From: Paenibacillus mesophilus
GTDB lineage: Bacteria > Bacillota > Bacilli > Paenibacillales > NBRC-103111
DNA length: 64,000 nt
Direction: 5' to 3'
Assembly: GCF_005938385.1 (NCBI RefSeq)
Contig: NZ_VCRA01000005.1
Span: 372,001-436,000, forward strand
Made by a program: the position numbers and the translations under genes. Under the pieces are notes generated by a model. That model did not search any database and was not told the DNA's origin. It saw nothing but the letters and a program-made list of their open reading frames with translations. Below are positions 8,361 through 17,050 of this stretch, one piece after another. How positions within the stretch are numbered: position 1 is the stretch's first letter; the number at the start of each line of letters is the position of its first letter.

Positions 8361-9119
8361 TTACGACAGTTTGATCAATTGTCCGCCGTCGACGACCATG
8401 GAAGTACCGGTCACATAGGACGATTCATCCGAAGCGAGGAACAGAGCGGCGGACGCGATCTCTTCCGGTTGTCCGATTCGCTTCATCGGTACCGTGCGCA
8501 AATAATCGGCGATCGCCGGAGGATTGTCGATCAGCGGCTTCGTCAGCCGTGTCTCGATAAAGCCCGGGCAAAGCGCGTTTACACGAATGCCGTGTACGGC
8601 AAGCTCCAGCGCCATGGACATGGACAGGTTGATCATGCCGCCCTTTGTCGTATTGTAATGAACCTGATCGGCTTCCGCCTGGATGCCGTTTACGCTCGAC
8701 ATTTGGATAATCGAGCCCCCGTTCCCCAGCCTCACCATCTCACGGGCCGTACGTTGGCTGACGAGGAACGCACCCTTCAGGTTAATGTTCATATGGCGGT
8801 CCCATTGATCCTCGGTAATGTCGAGAAACGAGGAGACTTCGCAAATTCCGGCGTTGTTGACTACAATATCGATCCGGCCCCATTGCTCCACGATGCTGTC
8901 GATCATGCGATCGACATGCGATTTGTCGGACACGTCGGTTTCGAAGGCAAGCGCCTCTCCGCCCTGCTCCCGGATCAATGCGACCGTCTCGTCCAGAGCC
9001 GCTTTCCCTCTGCCGCACAGCGCCACTTTCGCCCCTTCTCGTGCAAAACGGACCACGACCGCTTGACCGATTCCGTGAGAACCGCCTGTTACAAGCGCTA
9101 CTTTGCCGGAGAGCCTCAT
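8361..9119 (-). CDS. Short-chain dehydrogenase/reductase (SDR)
   Basis: 252 residues, classical SDR. The cofactor loop TGGSHGIGQ is at about 11-19, NNAG near 90, the catalytic serine in IIQMSSVNG, and the YNTTKGG tyrosine-lysine pair near 156-160, followed by VNALCPGFIET. The final segment DGGQL is typical. It oxidises or reduces a hydroxyl/keto group with NAD(P). Its ATG directly follows the stop of the aminotransferase, with GGAGGGG inside that gene's end, so the two are translationally close and probably act in sequence. Confidence 0.93.
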   Translation of the reverse strand: MRLSGKVALVTGGSHGIGQAVVVRFAREGAKVALCGRGKAALDETVALIREQGGEALAFETDVSDKSHVDRMIDSIVEQWGRIDIVVNNAGICEVSSFLDITEDQWDRHMNINLKGAFLVSQRTAREMVRLGNGGSIIQMSSVNGIQAEADQVHYNTTKGGMINLSMSMALELAVHGIRVNALCPGFIETRLTKPLIDNPPAIADYLRTVPMKRIGQPEEIASAALFLASDESSYVTGTSMVVDGGQLIKLS

Positions 9120-10445
9120 TTAATTCCCCTCCGTCAGCCGAACGAACACGCGGTCGATCGCTTGAAGCGTCGTCTCGATATGCTCCGCCTCATGGACGGT
9201 CGAAATATACCACAGCCCGTTCGGGCGCACAAGCACGCCTTCATCCAGCATCAGCTCGGCGAATTTGGCATATTTGGCCGAATTGCGCTTTTGGAACGTA
9301 TCGAAATGGGCTACTTCATCTTCGTCGATGAACATGAAATGGAATACCGGGCCGATTTGATTGACGACGCCGCGATGGCCGTGCTTCTCGAACAAGGAGC
9401 GGATCCCTTCCGCCAGCTTGATCGCATTACCCTCCATTTTACCATAAACCGCTCCATCGTTTTCAGTCAGCAGCTCCAGTACGGCGAGACCTGCGGAAGT
9501 TGCGACTCCGTTGCCGTTCAGCGTCCCGAGATGGCTTACCTGCTCCGAATCGATCAGCTCGAACAGTTCCTTGCGTCCGCCGACTGCGCTGACCGCGATA
9601 CCGCCGCCAAGCGCCTTCCCGACCGTTACGAGATCCGGGTTAATGCCGAAACGTCCGTGCGCGCCGCCGGGGCTTAACCGGAAGCCGGTTATCACTTCAT
9701 CCATAATGAATACGATATTCAACTCGCGGGTCAGCTCGCGAATTTTCTCCAAATAGCCGGGCAGCGGCATAATGCAGCCGGAGTTGCACATAACCGGCTC
9801 GGAAATGACGACGGCGATTTCGTGCGCATGTGCGCGAAGCGTCGCCTCAAGCGTCTCGGGCTCGTTCCATGGGAGCAGGATGATGTCCTGCAGACTCAGC
9901 TCGCTTTGTCCTTTCGTCCCGGGCGGCACACTGTCGGCAGCGGCGGATGTTGCTTTCTGCATCATATCCGGACTAGGGAACGATGTAAAGATCGAATCGG
10001 ACCAGCCGTGATAATGTCCGTGGAAGCGGACGACTTTGCGTTTGCCCGTGTAGGCGCGAGACAGCCGAAGTGCAAGCATGACCGCTTCCGTGCCGGACCC
10101 GCTCAGTACGACCTTGTCGGCGCACGGCAATACTTCCGTCAGACGGCGCGCCAGCTCGATCTCTCCATCGTGCTGCAGACCGTACGTAATCCCTTTGGCC
10201 ATCGCCTTGCTCACCTTCTCGTTAAAGCCCGGATGAGCATGACCCAAAATAAGCGGCCCATAGGCCAACTGGTAATCGATATATTCGTTGCCGTCAACGT
10301 CTCTCACGGTAACGCCCGAAGCCGATTCGACATAAAGCGGCGTCGGTTTCATCGAGCCGCGAAGCGTGCTTGCGACTCCTCCTGCCAATACTTGCTTCGC
10401 TTCCGCCAGCTTGGCGCGGGATTTCTCGAAAGTTCTCATCTTCAT
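9120..10445 (-). CDS. Class III PLP aminotransferase, glutamate-1-semialdehyde aminomutase-like
   Basis: 441 residues. LSGSGTEAVMLALRL binds the phosphate of PLP, FIMDEVITGFR carries the aspartate that contacts the pyridine nitrogen, and the Schiff-base lysine is in TVGKALGGG. It resembles HemL, but its setting in a catabolic cluster and not near hem genes argues for an amino acid or amine aminotransferase or aminomutase. Two ATGs six bases apart (10445 and 10439) share the GGAGAGGAG Shine-Dalgarno; the second has the better spacing. The gene is 18 nt downstream of the M81 gene. Confidence 0.9.
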   Translation of the reverse strand: MKMRTFEKSRAKLAEAKQVLAGGVASTLRGSMKPTPLYVESASGVTVRDVDGNEYIDYQLAYGPLILGHAHPGFNEKVSKAMAKGITYGLQHDGEIELARRLTEVLPCADKVVLSGSGTEAVMLALRLSRAYTGKRKVVRFHGHYHGWSDSIFTSFPSPDMMQKATSAAADSVPPGTKGQSELSLQDIILLPWNEPETLEATLRAHAHEIAVVISEPVMCNSGCIMPLPGYLEKIRELTRELNIVFIMDEVITGFRLSPGGAHGRFGINPDLVTVGKALGGGIAVSAVGGRKELFELIDSEQVSHLGTLNGNGVATSAGLAVLELLTENDGAVYGKMEGNAIKLAEGIRSLFEKHGHRGVVNQIGPVFHFMFIDEDEVAHFDTFQKRNSAKYAKFAELMLDEGVLVRPNGLWYISTVHEAEHIETTLQAIDRVFVRLTEGN

Positions 10446-10463
10446 TCTCCTCTCCGGTTGGCC

Positions 10464-11948
10464 TTACTCAATCGAATCGAGCGGATAAATCGGTCTCTTC
10501 ACCGCTTTGTAGTGAAACCGGTGCATATTGGCCGTACAGCATCCTGGGGTATCTACCTCGATGATCAGCTTCGCGACATCGCCGAAAGCGGTTCTCCAGG
10601 CGATGGCCGCCTTGACTACGATCATATGGAATTGTTCGGGAATGAGACCGACAAATTTGACATGTCCCGGATCCCAAGGCGCAACCCGTTCTTCCGTCAA
10701 AATAACCGTTACGTTGCCGCATTCGATTACGGCGGTCAGCCCCATCTTGGCGTATTGACCGGTCATATAGGCACCTATATGGCGGTAATTTCCGTCAAAA
10801 AGCGTACGAATTTTTCCTTCTACCGGGACCGGTTCTCCGTGCAGATTATCGCTCTTGCCGCCGATCGCGAAGCGCAACACCTCCCCGATTCCGAGCTTGG
10901 CCGCCATACGGACCGCCTCCGGATCGCGGATGACGATCAAGCTTTTCTTCGGGGCGGCAAGCAGATGCGGTAAAATATGCGTCGCATCGGCTGGAGAGCC
11001 TCCTCCGACGTTGTCGGAGCTCTCGATCAAAATAACCGGGCCTTCCGGATGACGAACCGCCGTCGCGACCGCTTCCGCCGGCTCGAGCTGCCGTACGGCG
11101 AACCTTTCCCGGCGCTCCCATGTGGCCGCGCGAAGCTGTTCGCAGCAGCGTTCGGCGAGAGCCGGGTCATTATCTACTGTCACAACGAACGTCATGCCCG
11201 CATCCTCGACATCGCTATACGGAAAGCCTCCCGCGACGGATATATTGAGTACACCCGGCCGCTTCTCCAGCTCGAACGCGAGGTCCATTATTTCCTTCAT
11301 AACCCCGGATGCGGTCAGCATCGCTTGAGGAGCTACGAGCATCCGCGTGTGGACAAGCCGTTGGACCGGCTTGATATGGCCGTTCAGTTGGCTGTTCAGC
11401 AAGTGAACCGCCTCGACCGCCCTGTCGTATGTATCGACATGCGGGTACGTATCGTAGGCGACGATAATATTAGACAGATCGACCATTTCCGGGCTGATAT
11501 TGCCGTGCAGATCGAGTGTGACGGCCACCGGCAAATTCGGACCGAGCTTCGCCCGCAGTCTGCGTAAAATGTCTCCTTCGGCGTCGGGATACGAGACGGC
11601 TACCATTGCGCCATGCAAGATGACGACAAGCCCGTCGATATCCGAATCGGCGGAATCGGCAATTCCGTCGGCAATTGCGTTGAAAGCTTCGTCCGTCACC
11701 ATCCCGCTTGGAGTCGCTTGGGTGTAGAAGCCGGGACGCAGCTCCAAACCGAGCTCGTTCGCCGCATCGATCACGCCGCCCATAGACGTCTTGGTTCCGG
11801 TATACCGTTCGAGAAAAGCATCCGTTCCGACGATCCATTCGTTTTTGAAAGCCTCGAGACCCGTCAATCCCGGAGCGAACGTATTCGTCTCGTGGATCAC
11901 TCCGACTACCCCGATTTTTTTCGGACGGTTCGTTACCGCTTGTTCCAT
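10464..11948 (-). CDS. M81-family metallohydrolase (MlrC-like)
   Basis: 494 residues. HETNTFAP near the start, VILHGAM, the metal-binding DLHGN and YDTYPHVD match the M81 family, named for MlrC, which breaks down linearised microcystin peptides. In soil bacteria such genes sit in amino acid or peptide-like catabolic clusters; the real substrate here is unknown. The frame extends to 11996 inside the M20 gene, but AAGGGGA 8 nt before the ATG at 11948 decides the start. It follows the M20 stop by 4 nt, so the two are tightly coupled. Confidence 0.88.
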   Translation of the reverse strand: MEQAVTNRPKKIGVVGVIHETNTFAPGLTGLEAFKNEWIVGTDAFLERYTGTKTSMGGVIDAANELGLELRPGFYTQATPSGMVTDEAFNAIADGIADSADSDIDGLVVILHGAMVAVSYPDAEGDILRRLRAKLGPNLPVAVTLDLHGNISPEMVDLSNIIVAYDTYPHVDTYDRAVEAVHLLNSQLNGHIKPVQRLVHTRMLVAPQAMLTASGVMKEIMDLAFELEKRPGVLNISVAGGFPYSDVEDAGMTFVVTVDNDPALAERCCEQLRAATWERRERFAVRQLEPAEAVATAVRHPEGPVILIESSDNVGGGSPADATHILPHLLAAPKKSLIVIRDPEAVRMAAKLGIGEVLRFAIGGKSDNLHGEPVPVEGKIRTLFDGNYRHIGAYMTGQYAKMGLTAVIECGNVTVILTEERVAPWDPGHVKFVGLIPEQFHMIVVKAAIAWRTAFGDVAKLIIEVDTPGCCTANMHRFHYKAVKRPIYPLDSIE

Positions 11949-11952
11949 CGAT

Positions 11953-13266
11953 TCATTCCCCTTCCGCTCCGCACCAATCGACCATGATCTCGGCATACCA
12001 GCGGATTAATGTATAATAGCTGTCCAAATCCATGTTTTCATCGGCGGCGTGCGCGTTCGCGCCGGACGGTCCGAGCACGAGCGCAGGCGTCGGGCTGTGC
12101 AGGTTGAACATAAACCCGTCGCAGGCGAATGGAGAACCTTGATCGGGAGCCGGCTTTTGCCCCAGCGCAATCGTTCCCGCACTATGTACGTTTGCCAGGA
12201 AACGGTCGGTCTGTTCGCCTTCCGGCATCACGCTGCCTGACAAATACCGGATCAGCGGAGTGATGCGAGGCCTGCATTTGCCGAGAATCGGGAAGTTCGG
12301 CAGCTCGCTCTCATAGAAATCGTCGAGCATGGCGAGTATTTGTTCGGCCGTCATGCCCGGATATCCTTCGATCCAGAAGTTCAGCTTGCCGTCGGCCGGC
12401 AGCTTCTCCTGCAGCTCTCGCTTCGTGTCGCCGGACAGGATGGACAGGACTACCACATCAATCCCGCGGTCCGTATGGCTCCAGAGCGGATGCGGCTTCA
12501 CGAGCTCGTTCAGGCGTACTTTGAATTTTTGCAGCAGAGTCGCGAACGCCACCGTGGCATCCAACGCGCTGATCAACTCTTCTCCATTGAAGCCGATGCC
12601 GCTCTTGCCGGAAAACTCCGCCTTCCAAATGCCGCCGCCCAAATGCCCGGGATAAGGAACGAGATTGGTCGGTTCGGGAATAATCGCCATATCCGGGTTC
12701 ACGCCCATTAGCCTGCCGGCGAGCGTCCCGTTCGCACCGCCATGCTCTTCATCGACGACGCTTTCGATATATACATTACCTGCCAACCGTATACCCGATT
12801 GCTGCAAACATCTGACGGCTTCGAGCGCGGCTGCCATTCCGCCTTTCATGTCGTAGGAACCGCGGCCAAACAGTTTGCCGTCCCGGATCGTTCCCGTAAA
12901 AGGTCCGTCCTGCCATGGCTCGACGCCCTCATAAACCGTATCGGCATGACCAGAGAATACGAGCGAGCGGCCTTGGCCAGATCCCGGGAACAAGCCGTGC
13001 ACATTGGGGCGGCCGGCATAGTTGCGGGTGTTCATATAAGCCGGGTGCTCCTTCAGTCCCGGGACGGTGTCCAGCTCGTACATCGTCACTTCGGCACCGA
13101 GCGATCGGAGCTGATCGGCAAAAAACGACTGGTAAGCGGCTTCATTTCCATTTGGCGGATGGTTCACGCTCGGTATGCGGACCAGCTCCGAGGCCAAGGC
13201 GGCCGATTCCGCCTTATGTCCTTCGATCCATTGCGCGATGCGCGCCGATATCGCGTTTCTGTCCAT
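11953..13266 (-). CDS. M20-family deacylase/peptidase (ArgE/DapE type)
   Basis: 437 residues. The dizinc site is visible: SGHADTV, GRGSYDMKGG, the catalytic/bridging EEH in VVDEEHGG, the late glutamate in IIPEP, and a closing HAADE histidine. The GIGFNGEELIS dimerisation region is intact. It removes an acyl or amino-acyl group from an amine; the substrate is unknown. Start and the RidA stop share bases (TGATG), so they are translationally coupled. With M81 it supplies two hydrolysis steps to the island. Confidence 0.9.
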   Translation of the reverse strand: MDRNAISARIAQWIEGHKAESAALASELVRIPSVNHPPNGNEAAYQSFFADQLRSLGAEVTMYELDTVPGLKEHPAYMNTRNYAGRPNVHGLFPGSGQGRSLVFSGHADTVYEGVEPWQDGPFTGTIRDGKLFGRGSYDMKGGMAAALEAVRCLQQSGIRLAGNVYIESVVDEEHGGANGTLAGRLMGVNPDMAIIPEPTNLVPYPGHLGGGIWKAEFSGKSGIGFNGEELISALDATVAFATLLQKFKVRLNELVKPHPLWSHTDRGIDVVVLSILSGDTKRELQEKLPADGKLNFWIEGYPGMTAEQILAMLDDFYESELPNFPILGKCRPRITPLIRYLSGSVMPEGEQTDRFLANVHSAGTIALGQKPAPDQGSPFACDGFMFNLHSPTPALVLGPSGANAHAADENMDLDSYYTLIRWYAEIMVDWCGAEGE

Positions 13267-13658
13267 CAGCCTTCTCCTCTGCGGGTCGGAGCGTACGCGA
13301 TCACGTCGATCTCGATCAAGTAGTTGCCGAGACCGCTCTGAACGGTCGTTCTGGTCGGGTAAGGCTTGCTGAACAAGTTTTCGTATACTTTATTATAGGC
13401 CGGGATGTCGGTCAGGTTGGTCACATGCGTGTTAACTTTAATGACATGATCAAGCGTCAAGCCTGCCGCCTTCAAAATCGTCTCGAGATTGCGCACGCAC
13501 TGCTCGGTTTGCGCTTCGATCGTATCACCTGCGACGATGCGCGTCTCCGGGTCGACGCCGACTTGTCCGGATACGTACACGAAATCGCCCGCGCGAAGCG
13601 CATGGGAGAATGGAAGCGGAAACTGTGGAGCGTTAGGTGCTTTAATTTCGATAGACAT
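13266..13658 (-). CDS. RidA-family enamine/imine deaminase
   Basis: 130 residues, the usual length. It shows the family marks GDFVYVSGQVG, the NLETILKAAG helix, VIKVNTHVT, PTRTTVQSGL with the arginine that binds the substrate carboxylate, and IEIDVIAY. RidA proteins hydrolyse the enamine/imine intermediates released by PLP enzymes such as dehydratases, which fits the PLP enzyme encoded upstream and the aminotransferase downstream. I chose the ATG at 13658 (GAGAGG 9 nt before) over one three codons earlier. Confidence 0.92.
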   Translation of the reverse strand: MSIEIKAPNAPQFPLPFSHALRAGDFVYVSGQVGVDPETRIVAGDTIEAQTEQCVRNLETILKAAGLTLDHVIKVNTHVTNLTDIPAYNKVYENLFSKPYPTRTTVQSGLGNYLIEIDVIAYAPTRRGEG

Positions 13659-13683
13659 GGTTAACATCCTCTCATTAGTAAGA

Positions 13684-14775
13684 TTAACGGATTTGTCCTC
13701 TTGTATCGACAGGGAGCCACTTCTCGAAACGTCCGTTGCGTACTCCGGTCAGCCGGTCCTGAAGATTCGTCACGACGCAGCAATGGTTGGGTACGATTCT
13801 GATTTGCTGGCCGATCTCGAACGTATTGCTGTCAGCAACTTTTACGATGCCGTGCTCTTCACTGAGTCGTTCGATCACTGCTCCGGAATGGCCCAAAATG
13901 ATGCCATAGCCGGGATGGTATTTGCTTACGTCGCTGCTGAGCGTCTTGGAGCCGGCGTCTATAATGATCGTGCCCGGTCTCGGACGGCCAACGACAGTCG
14001 CTACGATCGTCATCGCAAGCTGCTCTTGGCCGATCAGCCCCATTGCCCACTGCCCTCCATCACCGAATACGTAAGCCCCCGGACGCATTTCCGTCACGCC
14101 GAGACCGGCGATGTCGGCGACAAATTTCGATGTAGGTGTCGAACCGACGCTAATTTCTTGGATGGAAATTCCCGATTCCTCGAGCTTCCGATTCGTCATC
14201 AGCAGGCTTTCGGCTTCCTGCTTGGCAATTTCCCTGACCGCATCGCTGTTGTTGAAGCCGTATGCGTGGCCGGAATGCGTCATCAATCCGGTTACCCGAA
14301 TATGCGGAAGCTCGGATATCCGTTTCACCAGCTCCGCCGTTTCTTCTCCCGGTTCCTTGCCGCAACGGTTCAATCCCGTATTCACATCGATATACAGCGG
14401 TATTTCCCGATTCAAGCTTCTGCCGAACGACGACCATTGGCGCGCCACTTCGAGATCGTCCGTGCTGAGCGTAATCTTCGCTTTCTCCATCAGCTTCCCG
14501 AGCCGTTCCAGCTTCGGCGCTCCAATAACGGGAAACGCGATCAATATATCGTCAATACCCGCTTCCGCCATTACTTCCGCTTCGCCGAGCTTCGCCACGG
14601 TAATGCCGGACGCCCCGTACCGGAGCTGTTCCTTGGCGATCCAGACGCTTTTGTGCGTCTTCGTGTGCGGTCGCAGCTTCACTCCCGCTCTGGCTGCGGC
14701 ATTCGCCGTTTCCCGTAAATTCCGGTCCAAGACGTCCAAATCGATCTGGACGGATGGAGTATCCCACTGCTCCAT
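13684..14775 (-). CDS. Alanine-racemase-fold PLP enzyme (D-threonine aldolase/D-serine dehydratase-like)
   Basis: 363 residues. The Schiff-base lysine is in LRPHTKTHKS (near 40), the PLP-phosphate region in SVGSTPTS, and a C-terminal HCC (near 340) supplies the His and Cys that hold the metal in the D-threonine aldolase and DSD1 D-serine dehydratase group. Members cleave D-3-hydroxy amino acids to glycine plus an aldehyde, or deaminate D-serine. It is the first gene of the island, with GGGGAG about 12 nt before the ATG and a strong promoter 75-100 nt upstream. RidA directly follows, consistent with an imine-releasing reaction. Confidence 0.88.
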   Translation of the reverse strand: MEQWDTPSVQIDLDVLDRNLRETANAAARAGVKLRPHTKTHKSVWIAKEQLRYGASGITVAKLGEAEVMAEAGIDDILIAFPVIGAPKLERLGKLMEKAKITLSTDDLEVARQWSSFGRSLNREIPLYIDVNTGLNRCGKEPGEETAELVKRISELPHIRVTGLMTHSGHAYGFNNSDAVREIAKQEAESLLMTNRKLEESGISIQEISVGSTPTSKFVADIAGLGVTEMRPGAYVFGDGGQWAMGLIGQEQLAMTIVATVVGRPRPGTIIIDAGSKTLSSDVSKYHPGYGIILGHSGAVIERLSEEHGIVKVADSNTFEIGQQIRIVPNHCCVVTNLQDRLTGVRNGRFEKWLPVDTRGQIR

Positions 14776-14849
14776 GGCTTCGATCCACTCCCCGAATGGT
14801 TTCCCGCGTTTCCCGGACTCGCGCGAGCCGCTAAACGCTTTTCGCGATC

Positions 14850-14878
14850 ATCGTAACACAGGCCAACTTTCACATCAA
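14850..14878 (-). promoter_or_regulatory. Promoter of the catabolic island
   Basis: Minus strand: TTGATG (14873-14878), 17-nt spacer, TACGAT (14850-14855). It lies between the terminator of the permease genes and the first island gene, 75 nt before its ATG. Confidence 0.65.
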
Positions 14879-14896
14879 GAAAAACTTTTTCTAAAT

Positions 14897-14942
14897 AGAA
14901 AAAAAGACCCGCTGCGAAACGGATCGTTTCACAACAGGTCTT
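14897..14942 (-). terminator. Intrinsic terminator after the ABC permease genes
   Basis: AAGACCTGTTGTGAAACG on the minus strand pairs with CGTTTCGCAGCGGGTCTT over a short loop with a few mismatches, followed by seven T. It separates the permease operon from the catabolic island. Confidence 0.85.
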
Positions 14943-15014
14943 CCCTTTACGATGTTCGTCGGCGAAACGGAAAAAAGGAGCGGCTGCTCCTTCCTCCGGA
15001 CATGCTTGCAGCGG

Positions 15015-15902
15015 TCACCCTTTGATGGAGCCGAGCAGCATCCCTTTAACAAAATATTTTTGCAAAAACGGATAAACGATCAAAATCGGTATGATCGCGA
15101 CGACGACCGTCGCCATCTTGATCGTCTCGGGCGGCAGCGTCTGCAAATCGCTGGCATTGACATTGAGCTCCGAGCTGACGCTCGGCGAAACGATCATATT
15201 TCGCAGTACGACTTGTATCGGCATCAAGTCCTTATCGGTCAAGTACATAATACCGCCGAAGTACGCGTTCCAGTGGCCTACACCGTAGAACAAGCCGAGC
15301 GTCGCCATAATCGGCATCGAGAGCGGCAGCACGATCCGGAACAGCGTCTGCATATCGCTGCAGCCGTCCACCTTGGCCGCTTCCTCGATCTCGCCGGGCA
15401 AGTTCTCGAAATATGTTTTCATGATCAGCAAGTTAAACGATGACACGAGGCCCGGAATGATCAGCGCCCATATCGAGTTCAGCAGCCCCGTCGCCTTGAC
15501 GACGATATACAGCGGGATCAAGCCTCCGGAGAACAGCATCGTAAAGACGATGCCCATAAGCACGATATTGCGTCCCGGCAAAAACCGTTTGGAGAGCGGA
15601 TACGCCAAAAATGTCGTAATCAGCAGGTTGCAGAACGTACCTATTACCGTGACCCTGATCGTCACCCATAACGCGTTCGGGATCCGGTTGCTGCTGAAAA
15701 TGTATTTGTACGCATCCATTGTGATATCGTTCGGCCATATGACGAATCCGCCGTTACGCAGCACTTCCGCGATTGGCGTGATGGACATGACAATGACGTA
15801 GTATAAAGGGAACAATGTGGCAAAACCGAACAATGTCATGGACAAGTAAATGAAAAAGTCGATAACATAATCGGATTTGGTCCTTTTGAGTATGAATGAC
15901 AT
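15015..15902 (-). CDS. Carbohydrate ABC transporter permease (LplC/YtcP type)
   Basis: 295 residues with six membrane segments. The permease EAA loop is clear: GEIEEAAKVDGCSDMQTLFRIVLP. The end, KYFVKGMLLGSIKG, is the hallmark of the LplC/YtcP family of oligosaccharide importers common in Paenibacillus (CUT1 family). It lies 12 nt after its LplB-like partner and the two should form the membrane heterodimer. The binding protein and ATPase are missing here; the ATPase is normally a shared MsmK-type protein encoded elsewhere. Substrate unknown, possibly uronic or acetylated oligosaccharides. Confidence 0.92.
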   Translation of the reverse strand: MSFILKRTKSDYVIDFFIYLSMTLFGFATLFPLYYVIVMSITPIAEVLRNGGFVIWPNDITMDAYKYIFSSNRIPNALWVTIRVTVIGTFCNLLITTFLAYPLSKRFLPGRNIVLMGIVFTMLFSGGLIPLYIVVKATGLLNSIWALIIPGLVSSFNLLIMKTYFENLPGEIEEAAKVDGCSDMQTLFRIVLPLSMPIMATLGLFYGVGHWNAYFGGIMYLTDKDLMPIQVVLRNMIVSPSVSSELNVNASDLQTLPPETIKMATVVVAIIPILIVYPFLQKYFVKGMLLGSIKG

Positions 15903-15914
15903 CGATGCGACCTC

Positions 15915-16880
15915 CTACCAGATCCCGGACCCGCCGAGTTTTTTCGAAACCTTGTTCGCAGCTACGACCAGCAAAAATCCGATGACCGATTTGAAGAAAC
16001 CGACCGCGGAGGCGACGCTGAAATCCAAGCTTTCGATCCCTCGCCGGAAAACCCAAGTATCGATAATGTCCCCGACCTCATACACACGTGCGTTCAAGAA
16101 AATGTAAACTTGCTCGAAGCCTGCGTCCAAAATATGACCGATACGCAAAATGAGCAGCAGGATAAATACTTCTCGGATGCCCGGCAGCGTAATGTGCCAC
16201 ATTTGTCTCCATCGCCCGGCCCCGTCAACAACCGCAGCCTCGTACAGCTCGTTGTTGATCGTCGCAAGCGCCGCCAAGTAAATAATGGCGCCGTAGCCGG
16301 TGCTCTTCCAAATGTCTGTCAGAATGAGGATCGGACGGAACCAGTCTTTGTCGGTGAGCAGGTTGAGCGTTTCTCCCGTATTATCCCGCCACCAAGTGCT
16401 GATCAAGCCCGCGTCAGGTGCCAGGAACGAGAAAACGAGACCGTACACGATAATCCAGGAAAGGAAGTACGGACCGTAAGTAACCGTTTGAATGATGCGC
16501 TTGAACCATTGAAGCCGGATCTCGTTCAATATGAGCGCGAGCAGAACGTCGGGAATCATATTGAAAAGGATCCTGTACATGCTGATCAGTAGCGTATTGC
16601 GAATCAAGTCTGGAAAATCCGGCGAAGTGAATACGGTGCGGAAATTGTCGAAACCTACCCAATCACTGCCGAAAATCCCTTTACTCAGGCTGTATTTCTG
16701 GAACGCGATCATCAAGCCGCCCATCGGAATGTAATGATAAATGATGTAGTACAGCACGCCTGGCAGCATCATCAAGTAAAAATACTTGTAGCGGACAAGC
16801 GCTCTTCCGAGCAATTGGAACCTTTGCTTGATGCCGGTTGATTCGTCTACGCTCCCTTTCGCAACATGATCTGTCTTCAC
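15915..16880 (-). CDS. Carbohydrate ABC transporter permease (LplB type)
   Basis: 321 residues. YKYFYLMMLPGVLYYIIYHYIPM at the start and the loop YEAAVVDGAGRWRQMWHITLPG are typical of LplB-like permeases; the end carries SVASAVGFFKSVIGF. The frame stays open to 16991, but GGAGG 9 nt before GTG 16880 decides the start, removing a poorly conserved 37-residue extension. Its promoter region holds a GTAAA-gcg-TTTAC inverted repeat that may be a carbon-catabolite or LacI-type site. The gene comes after the deacetylase gene on the same strand. Confidence 0.92.
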   Translation of the reverse strand: MKTDHVAKGSVDESTGIKQRFQLLGRALVRYKYFYLMMLPGVLYYIIYHYIPMGGLMIAFQKYSLSKGIFGSDWVGFDNFRTVFTSPDFPDLIRNTLLISMYRILFNMIPDVLLALILNEIRLQWFKRIIQTVTYGPYFLSWIIVYGLVFSFLAPDAGLISTWWRDNTGETLNLLTDKDWFRPILILTDIWKSTGYGAIIYLAALATINNELYEAAVVDGAGRWRQMWHITLPGIREVFILLLILRIGHILDAGFEQVYIFLNARVYEVGDIIDTWVFRRGIESLDFSVASAVGFFKSVIGFLLVVAANKVSKKLGGSGIW

Positions 16881-16921
16881 TCTTGCACTCCTCCTGTTTT
16901 GATGCGTTCCATGTCGAAACG

Positions 16922-16934
16922 GTAAAGCGTTTAC
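16922..16934. promoter_or_regulatory. LacI/CcpA-like operator candidate before the permease genes
   Basis: GTAAA and TTTAC flank a central GCG, 42 nt upstream of the LplB-type gene start. It resembles the LacI-family operators and cre sites common before sugar ABC genes, but it departs from the cre consensus in two positions. Confidence 0.4.
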
Positions 16935-17050
16935 AAGACTACCCCATACCTCCATCATATTCGTAATGATTTCCGAATACAAGGCTTGCATGACGCAAAT
17001 TATGTCTTTAAAAGGTCTTTATTACGCAATCGTTAACGAACGCATCGAAT

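Noticed and set aside
8190..9677. Rightward open frame of 495 codons
   Set aside because: It lies antisense to the IclR, SDR and aminotransferase genes, which have family motifs and Shine-Dalgarno sequences; its own translation is low-complexity in Arg, His and Gln and matches nothing.
13489..14718. Rightward open frame of 409 codons
   Set aside because: Antisense to the PLP aldolase-like gene and RidA; no recognisable motif or start signal.
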